64,000 bases of DNA, taken from Bettongia penicillata ogilbyi (Eukaryota; Chordata; Mammalia; Diprotodontia; Potoroidae). Positions 10,778 through 20,679 of this stretch are shown here, piece after piece (the first letter of the stretch is position 1; every line of letters begins with the position of its first letter). A program made the translations under genes and the position numbers. The notes below the pieces were generated by a model that was not told the origin of the DNA, did not search any database, and was given only the letters and a program-made list of their open reading frames with translations. Where the stretch lies: NCBI GenBank assembly GCA_023548195.1, contig JAJHZJ010000013.1, positions 1,869,001 through 1,933,000 of the forward strand. The letters are read 5' to 3'.

Positions 10778-10973
10778 CAGGGGTGAGGAACTTGAGCCTC
10801 AAGGCCATATGTCTAGGTCTTCAAGTGTGGCCCTTTGACTGAATCCAAACTTCACAGAACAAATCTCCTTAATAAAAGAATTTGCTCTGTAAAACTTAGT
10901 CTCAATCAAAAGAACACACCCAAAGACCTAGAAGGCCACATGTGACCTCTAGGCTGCAAGTTCCTCATTCCTG
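10778..10973 (+). mobile_element. Non-autonomous hAT element with TIRs and TSD
   Basis: Terminal inverted repeats CAGGGGTGAGGAACT (left) and AGTTCCTCATTCCTG (right) pair at 13 of 15 positions. Flanks are ccctaggc (10770-10777) and ccctagaa (10974-10981), an 8 bp TSD with 6 of 8 identical and a CTAG centre as expected for hAT-Charlie elements. No transposase. Two relatives: 17782-17932 and 38503-38740. Confidence 0.88.
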
Positions 10974-10990
10974 CCCTAGAATATTTTCTC

Positions 10991-11035
<45 letters not shown>

Positions 11036-11047
11036 CGTGCGCGTGCC
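10991..11047. repeat. (TG)n microsatellite grading to (GC)n
   Basis: About 17 TG units followed by 'tatgtgcgcgcgtgcgcgtg'. Alternating purine/pyrimidine, so Z-DNA-prone. Confidence 0.97.
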
Positions 11048-11084
11048 CAAACTAGCTACCCATGTGTTCAGATCATAGGCATAG

Positions 11085-11240
11085 ATGGCCCAAAACAATC
11101 CTTGTTTTCATACTATATTCTGCCCAGTGCAAAAATTCCCTATTTCCCTACACTTCAATTGAGCTGATATCTAGCCATTTGCCCTGTTCTCTGAAGCCAA
11201 GCAGACAAATATAATTCCTCTTCCCCATGTCAACCCTACA
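11085..11240. repeat. Paralogous block A (uninterrupted)
   Basis: Contains 'gttttcatactatattctgc', 'atctagccatttgccctgtt' and 'gaagccaagcagacaaatat'. The same order is found at 12000-12080 joined to 13563-13650, where a ~1.5 kb L1-type relic lies between the halves. The right part derives from antisense CR1. Confidence 0.65.
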
Positions 11241-11998
11241 AGATACACATGTGTCTTGGGCAATTTAAACTGACATTTTAGTGCTTCTGGTGTTCTTGCT
11301 TCAGTCATTATCCTCTTCTCTGCTATTCCCTATGAGGCCAAGATATGAATCTCTGCTTGCCAAAGGACACAGTGTTTCTGTAATGGGCACATCATAGCTC
11401 CTGAGTGTAGCATGGCTACTTTCCACTGGCTATCACATCTCTTTTCTCTTCTGGGTAATTCTGTTGGTTTCTTGGTTGCTGTGTTTCTCTCTGCTACCAG
11501 CTCCTGAGATGCATCTTTTCAGAAGCACTTATATCTGCTCAGGTGCAAGGACTAAAAATCATTACCCTGATAAAGGAAGGCTTTTCAGTCATCATCAAGG
11601 TCATGAGCCATTACAAGGAACTATGAGCAGCCAAGTAAAACTAGGCAGTGCCTCCAGGTAAAATTGTCTCTTTTTTTTTTTAACTGCTTGCATTTGATAC
11701 TAATCAATATCCCCTGTCCCAGGTAACTATATGATATAGGGTTAGAATTTCCCAGTGACTCCTGTTTAACCCATTATAAGGATCTTACCTCACCTAAATC
11801 TGTTTTGGTAGCCTCTGACAAGGAAACTACACAGAAATGGTGTGGAAAATGGAGTCACAAGACCACTTCACTCCCATGATCCTCTCTAGATTGACACACA
11901 AATAAATCTAAATAAGAACTAAATGAAAATAGGGTAGAATATTGTCTTCTACTTCCTGGCCTATATCTCTGCCTTTATGATGTATATATGTCATTGGT
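11241..11998. other. Unassigned sequence
   Basis: No recognised repeat except a T-run at 11671-11681. The 65-codon frame at 11464-11661 has no recognisable domain. Confidence 0.45.
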
Positions 11999-11999
11999 A

Positions 12000-12080
12000 A
12001 AGAATCAAAAACAACCTCAGTTTTCATATTGTATTTTTCCTAAGGCAAAATTTCCATATCTCCCCAGGGAAGGTTGAGAT
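12000..12080. repeat. Paralogous block B, left half
   Basis: 'cagttttcatattgtatttt' and 'aaatttccatatctcccc' parallel block A at 11110-11155. Confidence 0.55.
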
Positions 12081-12084
12081 ACAA

Positions 12085-13560
12085 ATTCAGAAGAATACAA
12101 TCACTTGAAAACATCTATAAGCAAAGGCTCAAAAAATGTAGATTTAGGACAAGCCCAACAAGAATTCCTAGAAGAGCCAAAGAAATAGGTTTTTCAAAGA
12201 GAAGAACATTTCTAAAAATCAGATAAGAATAGTAGAAGAAAAATAAATTAGAGCAATGCAAGAAAATTACGGAAAGAGAATTAATAGTTTGGTTAAAGAG
12301 GCACAAAAAAAATACTGAAGAAAATAACTCCTTAAAAATCAGAATTGGCCAAATGGTACAAAGCCTCACCAAAGAAAATAATTCTTTAAAAATTAGAATT
12401 GCTCAAGCAGAAGCTAATGGCATCATGAGACATCAAAACACAATAAGACTAGAGAAAAAGAAGAAAATGTGAAATATCTCATATGAAAAACAATTCATTT
12501 AGAAAATAAATAAAGGAGAAATAATTTTAAAATTACTAGAATACCTGAAAGCCATGGCCAAAAAAATGGCCTAGATATCATGTTCCAAGAAATTATAATG
12601 GAAACTGTCCATTTTCTTAGAACCCATGGGCAAAGTAGGAATTGATAGAATCTGCCAATCACCTCCTGAAAGAGATCCTAAAGTGAAAACTCTCAGGAAT
12701 GTTATGTCTAAATTCCAGAGCTCCCAGGTCAAGAAGAAAATAGTGAAAGAAGCCAGAAAAAAAAAAACATTCAGATATCATGGAGCTACAGTCTGGATCA
12801 CACAAGATTTAGTGGTTAACACATTACAAGAGTGGAAGGCCTGGAATATGATATTCTGGAAGGCAAATGAGCTAGGATTACAACCACAAATAACCTACCC
12901 AGAAAAAAATGAGTATAATCCTACAAGGGAAAAAATGGACATATAATAAAATAGAGGTTTTTCAAGAATTTCTAAGGAAAAGATCAGAGCTGAATAGAAA
13001 ATTTCATATTCAAACACAAGACTTGAGAGAAGACTTCAGAGAAACATAAAAAGGTAAACATGATTAAAAAATCATAAGACACTTAATAAAGTTAAATTGT
13101 TTACATTCCTATGTGAGAAGATGATATATGTAACCCATAAGAATTCTATCATCATTAAGGCAGTTAGAAGGAGTCTACTTAGAGGGAATAAGTATGAGTC
13201 TATTGTGTTGGGATAATCTTAATAGAAAAACTTAAGAGTGAGAAAGAGGGATGCATTGAGAGAAATGGGAAGGGAGGAGAAGAATGAGGGAAATTATTTC
13301 ACATAAAAGAGGCACATAAAAGGAAAAATTTTTTTGAAATGGAGAGGAAAATGGAAGAGGGGAAAAGACAATGCTTGAACCTTGCTTTCATCCTAACTGG
13401 TTCAAGGAGGGAAGAATGTATATGCACACATATTTGGGTACAAAGATTTAGCTCATCCAACAGGAAAGCAGAAGAAGAAAGGGCTATGGGAAATGGATGA
13501 TGCTGATTAGAGGGAAGGTAAATAAAGAAATGGTTAGAAGCAAAATTTCTGTCTCCTGAC
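12085..13560 (+). pseudogene. Decayed L1/HAL1 ORF1 plus inter-ORF spacer
   Basis: A relic of L1 ORF1, the RNA-binding chaperone of the L1 particle. The best frame, 12626-12946, reads through the C-terminal half: ICQSPPERDPKVKTLRN then WITQDLVVNTLQEWKAWN, co-linear with IHRSPPERDPKRETPRN and RITQDLAASTLRDRRAWN of the HAL1 copies in this window. The coiled-coil region upstream (12150-12500) is full of stops and indels. Downstream (13020-13560) is the purine-rich spacer that follows ORF1 in L1. There is no ORF2 and no poly(A) tail, so either an old HAL1-like copy or an L1 truncated at both ends. Confidence 0.82.
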
Positions 13561-13562
13561 AC

Positions 13563-13650
13563 ACTCAGCTGAAATCTGGCTATTTGCCCTGTTCTCTAAA
13601 GCCAAGCAGACAAATATAATTCTTCTTCCCCATGACAACCCTTCAAATAT
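13563..13650. repeat. Paralogous block B, right half
   Basis: 'aatctggctatttgccctgt' and 'aaagccaagcagacaaatat' match block A at 11173-11222. Continues as antisense CR1 ('cccttcaaatatttgaatac'). Confidence 0.6.
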
Positions 13651-14105
13651 TTGAATACAGACATCATGCCACAAGCCTCAGTCTTCTACTCTAATAGAGA
13701 CCTTTATTTGTGCCTTGGCTCTCCCAACATGCTTTATCCAAAATTTCAGAGAGCAGAGTTGCTCTTAGTATATTGTGAATATATGGTAAGTTGGGACAAA
13801 TTCTTCATACCCTGCCCTTCCCCAGATCCTAATTTTTGCCCAGTGCTCTAGGGACCCAAATAGGTGTCTTGTTCTCTAGTGCTTGAGGAATCAGTACAGG
13901 AAATCACCAATAGCTGGTGCTAAAAATAATTCAGTCAGTATTTGTATACATACAACAAGTTTGTAAACCACCTAACATGTTTATATAAAGGCAATAGGGC
14001 AGGACTGGAGCTGGTTGCCTGGCAGTAAACCTTTCTTTATGTCAATGTGCAACATATAGATGGCTTAGTTTCTCTTTTGTGTCATCTTCTCCCTTCCATC
14101 CACAT
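13651..14105. other. Unassigned sequence
   Basis: The left ~150 bases may continue the antisense CR1 remnant; the rest is unrecognised. Confidence 0.4.
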
Positions 14106-14325
14106 CAGAGCCAACTGAGACTCTGGGAGTAGTACTGAATTCATAGTAAAAAAAAAAAAAAAAAAAAAAACTGGTATTCAAATCCCTGCTCTTATTCCTT
14201 ATGTAACCTGGGGAAAGTCTTCTCACCTCTCTGGTTTCAGTTTTCTCATTTTTAAAATGATGGGTTGAACAATAAGTCCTCTAAGGTCTTTGCCGGTTTT
14301 AAATCTGTCACCCTATAAGGCTGCC
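14106..14325 (+). mobile_element. MIR-type SINE with internal poly(A) run
   Basis: 'ggtattcaaatccctgctct', 'aacctggggaaagtcttctc' and 'cagttttctcatttttaaaa' are the MIR core and 3' part. A 22-base A run at 14149-14170 precedes the core. Confidence 0.7.
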
Positions 14326-14399
14326 CTGAATGTTCATTTTAGCCAGATATCAACATGTTTAAACCAACAACTCATATCACATTCCACAAGAAGCTCCAA

Positions 14400-15500
14400 A
14401 TAGATGTATGTCTTAGATATAAAAGGTTACATCATAAACAGATTAGAAGGACAGGAAGAGATATATCTTTCACAGCTATAGAAAGAAGAATTCTTGACTA
14501 AATAAAAGATAGAGAGAATCACAGCTCACAAAGTGGTCAATTTTGATTCCATAAAATTTAAAGACTTCTCTACAAACAAAACCAAAAGAAGTTAAATTGG
14601 AAGGAAAACAATTAACTGGAAAAAAATTTACAGTGAATTTCTCTAAAGCAAGACTGATATCCAAGATATACAGCATGTCCTGAAAGACTTAGTACAGTTT
14701 TAATATATTAAAGCTTACACCATGGATTCAAATATACAAGAACAAGTCATTACCCAACAGATAAATGATCAAATGATCTGGACAATTCTGGAAGAAAGAA
14801 ATCTAATCAATCATTATACATATGAAAAAACCTCCAAATCACAAATAATGAGAAATTCAAATGAAAGTAAGTCTGAGGTTCCCTATCACACCCACTGGAT
14901 TGGCAAAGATGTCAAAAAAGGCAAATGACAATTGTGGTAGGGCCTATGGGAGCAGAGGCCCATTAATGCTCTGTGGGTGAAGTTGTGAAACAATAGGGAA
15001 CTGTATATAAAGTTTCTAAACTGTATCTTACGACTCAACAATATCACTTTTACGCATTTGCCACAAATATATCAAAGAAAGAAGAAAAGGACTCATGCAC
15101 AAAAATTATTTATAAGCAGCACTTTTTATTACAGCAAAGAACTGGAAACTAAGGAAGTGCTCATCTTGAGGAATAGTTGAACACATTCTGGCATATGAAT
15201 GTAATTGAATATATTATTGTACCTTAAGAAATGACAAAAGAATTTTTTCAAAGAAACCTGAAAAGACTTGTATGAACTGATGCTGTGAAGTAAGCAAAAC
15301 CAAGGGAACAATTTACACAAGGAAAACAACCATGTAAGGAAAAACAACTTGGAAAGATGTAAAAACTCCAATGACCAGCCATGATGAGGCACGCGGCCCT
15401 TCAACTAACAGAGAGGTGATGGGCTCCAGGTGCATAGCCAATATATAGATTTGTTTTGCTTGAGTGCTTAATTGTTACAAAGGTATTTTTTTTTTTTTTA
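14400..15500 (+). mobile_element. Old L1, ORF2 3' end and 3' UTR
   Basis: Co-linear with the last ~900 bases of marsupial L1 ORF2. In order: 'gacaggaagagatatatctt', 'attcttgactaaataaaaga', 'aaatgatcaaatgatctgga', 'cccactggattggcaaagat', 'acaatatcacttttacgcat', 'acttttattacagcaaaga' (approximate), 'cttgtatgaactgatgctgt'. The 3' UTR follows ('aacagagaggtgatgggctc', then a T-run). Frames are thoroughly broken. Confidence 0.8.
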
Positions 15501-15510
15501 TTTATACGAG

Positions 15511-15700
15511 GCCTGGTTGTGATGGCACAGGCCTGTAATTCCTGCTGCTGAGGGAACTGAGGCTGGTGGATTGCTTAAGTTTAAGATTTCTCAGGTATGG
15601 AAGTGCAAAAGCAACAAGTCACCAATATAGTGAGCCCTCAGGGACAGAGGGACACTTGGCTGCTTAAGGAGAAAGGTGAACCAACCCATGTCAGAAAAGT
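15511..15700 (+). pseudogene. 7SL (SRP) RNA retropseudogene, 3'-truncated
   Basis: Begins exactly where 7SL RNA begins (GCCTGG... for GCCGGG...), followed by 'ggcctgtaattcctgctgct', 'aactgaggctggtggattgc'. After a ~25-base deletion it enters the SRP S domain: 'caatatagtgagccctcagg', 'cttggctgcttaaggagaaa', 'gtgaaccaacccatgtcaga'. Presence of the S domain separates it from Alu/B1-type SINEs. 7SL RNA is the RNA core of the signal recognition particle; this copy is diverged and cut at about two-thirds length, so non-functional. It joins directly to an L1 3' segment at ~15703. Confidence 0.8.
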
Positions 15701-15702
15701 AA

Positions 15703-16065
15703 AATGCTCATCAATAGGGTAATGGCTGAACAAATCGTGGTATACCAATGCAATGGAATGCTATCCTGCTTTTAGAAATGATGAAAGGGAGAGTTTCAGA
15801 GAAATGGGGCAAGATTTATATGAACCAATGCAGAATAAAGTGAGGAAAACCAGGAGAACAATTTATATTAGAACCACACTATCATAAAGACAAACTATGA
15901 AAGAATTAAGAACTCCAGTCAACTCAATAACCAACCACAGTTCCAGAAGACATGATAAAGCATGCTTCCCAGCTACTAACAGAGGAAATAAACTCAGGGT
16001 GCAGAATAAAAATATGCTTTTGGACACGGTCAGTGTGAGAAGGAGTCCATATTAAACTTTTAAAA
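15703..16065 (+). mobile_element. L1 3' segment joined to the 7SL pseudogene
   Basis: Starts in the ORF2 tail ('gctcatcaatagggtaatgg', 'acaaatcgtggtataccaat'), continues with 'aggaaaaccaggagaacaat' and a 3' UTR parallel to the end of the preceding L1 ('ctactaacagaggaaataaa'). It restarts at a point already covered by the 14400-15500 L1 (compare 15157), so it is not that element's continuation. Confidence 0.75.
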
Positions 16066-16074
16066 ATCAACCAA

Positions 16075-16450
16075 TCAAGCAATAGGTATGTAATAAATTC
16101 CCACTTTATACCAGGAACCATTCTGGGTGCTAGGGATGCAAAAGCAAGGGGTTATAGAATGTGTCCACTTAAGTATATTAAAATGCATGCAAAGTGAATA
16201 CAGGATAATTTCTAGGGGGTATCATTACAAGCTGGGATCGAGAACAAGCTCTTGTAGAAGCGAAGATAAATTTTTAAGGAAGTTAGAGATTATCAGAAGT
16301 AGAAATGAGGAGGGATTGTATTCCAGGAATAAGAGACAGTTTCTGAAAAGGCATGTAGGTGGGAAATGGAATGTTGTGTACAAATTGAGACTCTTGGCTT
16401 TTGAAAGACTCTGGACTTATGTGGACCACTATTTGACACTGAAAGCCTGA
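16075..16450 (+). mobile_element. Old mammalian retroposon, copy 3
   Basis: 'ttataccaggaaccattctg', 'ggtgctagggatgcaaaagc', 'ggagggattgtattccagga' and 'tgaaaaggcatgtaggtggg' follow the family order. Confidence 0.6.
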
Positions 16451-17030
16451 GACCCAAAGGGTCACTGTCTCTGTTATTTGCCCCATCCCAGAAATTATGG
16501 GGAACATCTTCCAAATAAAACTTAGCTATTGCTCATGTCTAGCTTTCCCCAATATGATAACATAGTCGTCAATTCCCAAAGGAAACTTCAAGTAGAACAG
16601 GAATATGAGGTAAAGGTCAATCTTTATTTCCCTTATCATATAATATGCATAAGATGAAAAGATTCCCAGGTGCTCATGAGCATAAAGCACCCATTAGAGA
16701 CTCATCAGACACCCTTCTTAAGACAAAGACACTATGGGAGACTGCTGAGCCAATACTTTGCATTTACCTGGGGGCTGTACCATATAAACAACTAACCGTG
16801 ATGGCAGAATTGGCAAGGTTTAGATTTTCCCTATCCTACCACTACTCCACCTTCCTAGATGACATGCCTCAAGTCCTTCAACTTACAAGGTGGACATGTA
16901 TTAGAGATCCTCTTCCTTCTCCAACACACATTCAACAGCCACATTTCTTCTTAGTGGAAGCAAGTTTCTTGATCTAGCATGCTTTCAACAGGGATTTTTA
17001 GAAGCAATTTCACCTCTTCTCTGCCTCTTA
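16451..17030. other. Unassigned sequence
   Basis: No recognised repeat. The frame at 16645-16977 (110 codons) has no recognised domain and no supporting start context. Confidence 0.45.
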
Positions 17031-17032
17031 AA

Positions 17033-17340
17033 GGCAGGCAGGTGGTCCAGCAGATGGAACGATAGACCTAGAGTAAGGAAAACCTGAATTCAAATCCAGC
17101 CTCAGATACTTCCTAGCTATGTGACCCTCTCACTTTCCTCAACTGTAAAAAGGGGATAGTAACAGCACCTACTTCCCAGACTTGTTGTGAGGATAAAATG
17201 AGATAATAATTGTAAAGTGCTCCATACAGTGCCTGGCACATATTAAGCATTATATGTTAGCTATTACTAATATTTGTAAAGTGTCTGGCCCAGAGCCCAG
17301 TACATTGTAGGTGCTTAATAGATGTTTGCTTCCTTCCTTC
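17033..17340 (+). mobile_element. THER/MIR-type SINE, full length
   Basis: Head 'ggcaggtggtccagcagatg', core 'tagctatgtgaccctctcac', 3' block 'ttgttgtgaggataaaatga', and tail 'tgtaggtgcttaatagatgt' ending in (CTTC)n. Confidence 0.88.
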
Positions 17341-17780
17341 TCGTTGTTCACCTATATGCCAATGGGGCTAAGTAAAGATTCGATTTTAACCCAACAAATT
17401 AATTAAATAAGATTTTGTACAAATGTTTGTCTTTTCTTTAGATATTCAAAAGGGTTTAAATAATGCACATCATTGCTATTCTGCCAACACCATGAAACAA
17501 TCTCATTTTTATTCACAAATTATTCATTTGGACACATCTCTGGGAGGTTTCACTCTAAAACCTTCCAGGCTGCTGATACCCAGGAATCTCTCTATCCCTG
17601 AAGGAGTTACTCCACCAAAAAGGAAACTCTGTCTATAATACTAGCACAAGCACCTGCGTTTGAACCATTCACCTTAGTTACTTGCATGTATGAAGCAGTG
17701 GGATGGCCCTAATGATGGGAAAATCATTTATATTGGTCTTTTGCGTATGTTTTGAATATGAGTGTGAACAAAGCCGTAGA
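17341..17780. other. Unassigned sequence
   Basis: No recognised repeat or coding feature. Confidence 0.4.
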
Positions 17781-17781
17781 T

Positions 17782-17932
17782 AGGGGTGGGGAACCTGCAC
17801 CCTGGAGACCACATGTGGCCTTCTAGATCCTCAACTGCAGCTTTTGACTGAATCCAAATTGGATTCCAAGGGCCATAGATGAAGACCTAGAAGGCCACAT
17901 GTGGCCTTCAGGCTGCAGGTTCCCCACCCCCT
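17782..17932 (+). mobile_element. Non-autonomous hAT element, internally deleted
   Basis: Ends AGGGGTGGGGAACCTGCA and TGCAGGTTCCCCACCCCCT are near-perfect inverted repeats. Subterminal 'ccacatgtggcc' occurs near both ends. Shorter than the 196 bp copy at 10778. No convincing 8 bp TSD. Confidence 0.85.
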
Positions 17933-18019
17933 TGGAATTCTTTCAATTTAAAATAAAGCCTCACTGTGGCAAGGTTGGAGACTTTTGTTATTATTACCAT
18001 TTTAAAGACATAGGAGGAA

Positions 18020-18215
18020 TTAGGAGCCAAAAGACTGGGTGGTGAAAAGACCTCAGGATTTGGAATCTTGGCTCTGTTACCACCCCTGCGACCCACTGAG
18101 CATCTCAGAGCTTGAGTTCACTAATCTGTAAAATGGGAATGATAATGGTAATACTTGTCCCAAAGATCTCCCAGAGTGGTCAAATGAGTATATGTTTATG
18201 ACAGTGTTTTCTAAC
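18020..18215 (+). mobile_element. MIR-type SINE
   Basis: 'gacctcaggatttggaatct' core region, 'agtt cactaatctgtaaaat' and 'ggaatgataatggtaatact' 3' part. Confidence 0.7.
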
Positions 18216-18830
18216 CACAAATACACAAATGCGATTTGTTTTTATGAGTGCATACATGAATGAAAAGGTATTTATTAAGCAGTTACCATGTACCAAGCAC
18301 TTCCCTACTCAGATACACTATTAGGGATTCCTCTCTTTTTCCAGATCTCAAATTACTCCAAAGGACCAGCCTAACAGGAACTGTTGGAGATTTTTTTTTT
18401 CTATCTTTTTATTCCATTTTTTTGTTTTGTTCTTTTTTCCCTCTTCCTCCCCACCCCCCACCACCCCAAGGCTACAGTTGACATATTTATATGTGGGTAT
18501 TGATATATACATGAATGTATACATACATACATATATACATATGTTTATATAAACATATACTTTCCCTGTGAGATTCTACTCCTAAACTTGTTTTTATGTT
18601 TGTGCATATCTCTTTTTTCCTATTTCTCCTAACTCCTCTACTTTACTTCTACCTGCTACCTTGCCCTCTTATTACTTAACCTACCTCCAGTTCAGTCATC
18701 CCTCCTTTACTTCCTCTTCCCCTAAATCTAAGCACCCTTTTGTACATGCCTTTGACCTATCCTCTCCCCCTCCCTATTCCCATCACCTCTCTGTTAGTTG
18801 AGAAACCTTTTAGTCAGCCCACTTTAGAAA
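18216..18830. other. Pyrimidine-rich unassigned sequence
   Basis: Begins with a short fragment of the old retroposon ('aaggtatttattaagcagtt'), then T/C-rich low-complexity DNA, a TATA/TACA run at 18480-18560, and C/T-rich sequence. No coding evidence. Confidence 0.5.
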
Positions 18831-19380
18831 GGGATTATTTATTAAGTTATAATATGAACAACATCCCCCTACCCCTAAAAAATAGTCTATGAAAACTTTC
18901 CCCACAAGAACATACAGAGTCTTGAGGAAAGTGGGCTCAAGCTTAGAGAACACATATGTCAAAGGGATAACTCACAGCTCTTGGTTGCTGGAAGTCCTGT
19001 TCTCCCATTCATGGTGCTCATAGATGGTGCTCAAGTACTCAAGAAGTTCCTCTGGGCCCCTTGTGGAATTACAAGCCTATGTATAGTCTGTTCTTGGCTG
19101 ACACTACTGTCAACTGATCTGAGGATGCAAGGATACTGATGGGAAAATAAGAAGTCCAAAATTCTCCAGATCCTTCAAAATTCACAAAGTCTTCCTCTGG
19201 TTAAAGCTAGTAGACAGGAGGAAGAAGAACTAAGCCAAGAGTGACTGAAGAGTAACCTCAGCTTCAAGAATTTGGGAATGAGCCTTTCTGGAGAGAAAAA
19301 GGGAATTTCCTGCACAGTGTATCACCTGGGGAAAGAAGAGGGATTACCCTTATAACTCCCACCACCAATTAAAACCATGA
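18831..19380. other. Unassigned; possible antisense LTR-like segment
   Basis: Opens 'gattatttattaagttataa' (complement polyadenylation-like) and continues with mixed-composition DNA unlike the local SINEs. No paired ends or TSD found. Confidence 0.25.
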
Positions 19381-19754
19381 GATAGGAAAGCAGAAGACAT
19401 ATATTGTACTCCCTTCTGTTTTACTATGAGTGGTGTAAACAATACAGGTTGAATAGGAAAACAGGTGTCTTCCAGCAGTCCCAAAATGAATTTGCCTTCA
19501 AAGCAAAATTCAAACTATAGGAGGCACTACAAGGCTGGAAGGAATTGTGTAAGATTCTCGAGAAACCTAAAGTTTTTCTGGAATGTCTGAGTGTTGTCCT
19601 GCTCACACAGTTTCTATGAAGGGGGATGAATATAAGTGTTATATGTGTTTTCTGTATTTGTTTGTGGGCTTCTTCATATTATCTACATTTTGTGGGGTGG
19701 GGATGAAGAATGAAATAAAAAGAGATTTTTTTATTTTTTAAAAATTCTGCACAT
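19381..19754. other. Unassigned sequence
   Basis: No recognised element. Confidence 0.4.
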
Positions 19755-19920
19755 AACAACAACAAAGGAGCATTTCCATGTACATAGCAAATATTTTAAG
19801 TCCTATTTTACAAATAAGCAAATGAAGACTTGTAGAGATTAAGTGGTTTGCTCAAGGTCACACATTTCTAAGTGACAAAACCAGGACTTGCCATTTTTAA
19901 ATCTAATGCTCGTTCCTTGT
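19755..19920 (-). mobile_element. MIR-type SINE
   Basis: Complement orientation: 'cctattttacaaataagcaa', 'tttgctcaaggtcacacatt', 'aaaccaggacttgccatttt'. Confidence 0.75.
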
Positions 19921-19954
19921 TTGGCAGTCTTCCCCTTCCTAACATCATATTGGC

Positions 19955-20203
19955 TTTCCTTTCTTCTTTCTCTCCTTCTCTCTTTCATCCCTTTTTCCTT
20001 CTTTCCCTTCCTTCCTTCTTTACTTCCTTTCGTCCTTCCTTTCTTCCACTTCCTTCCCTCCCTCATTCCCTCCTTCCCTCCTTCCCTCCTTCCTTCCCTC
20101 CTTTTGTCCTCTCCCTCCATCATTCTCTCATTCCTTCCTTCTTTCTCTCCTTCTTTCCTCCTTTTCCTTCTTTCCTTCCCTCCCTCCTTCCTTCCTTCCA
20201 TTG
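19955..20203. repeat. (CCTT)n-type polypyrimidine tract, ~250 bp
   Basis: Almost pure C/T on the + strand with CCTTCCTT, CTTTCCTT and CCCTCCTT units. The long open frames on both strands here (including a Lys/Arg/Glu-rich one) are artefacts of the repeat. Confidence 0.97.
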
Positions 20204-20494
20204 GCCTAGATAACGTTTCAAGCTCCTGATATCTTGAACATAATTTTATCCCCTAAAAAATAAAAATTTATGTCCTCTATCTGGTCCATTTTTTCAGGGT
20301 CATGTCTTCTGATCCTGGGAATGAAATAGAGTGAGTTAAACAGATAAACCTGAAAGCTTGCTCCAGAGTAAGGACAACATACATGCCTTATTTTGTTTCA
20401 ATACTTCAAGAATTGTTGATGACATCAGTGTGAGTCCTCCTTCTTGATAGATGCTACTCACAACTCATGCCTACCTTAGTTTCATCAGTCTCTG

Positions 20495-20679
20495 TGGTAA
20501 TAAGCCTCTCTTCAAATTGAAACTTTACCACGGTGGTCCCTTCCTGTCTAGAATACTCCTCATCCTCACCTGTAGCTCTTAAAATTTGTGACTTTCTTCA
20601 AGACAGCTCAAATGCCACTTACTACATGGACCCTAATCTTCCACCAAGAAATTACCTTGTTTTAAAAAAAATTGTTTTA
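20495..20679 (+). mobile_element. L2 LINE 3' end, left part (split by HAL1)
   Basis: 'tccttcctgtctagaatact' (from 20539, approximate), 'caagacagctcaaatgccac' and 'ccaccaagaaattacc' are the coding end of L2. The element resumes after HAL1 at 23592. Confidence 0.72.
20666..20679 (+). repeat. HAL1 copy 1 target-site duplication, 5' copy
   Basis: AAAAAATTGTTTTA, repeated at 23578-23591 directly after the element's A-rich tail. The 5' side reads TTTT/AAAA, matching the L1 endonuclease preference. Confidence 0.85.

Noticed and set aside
15511..15700. Alu- or B1-like SINE
   Set aside because: The SRP S domain, which those SINEs lack, is present, so it is a 7SL pseudogene.
19839..20229. Long open frames on both strands, including a highly basic Lys/Arg/Glu/Gly-rich one
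   Set aside because: They coincide with the (CCTT)n tract; the composition is that of the repeat.
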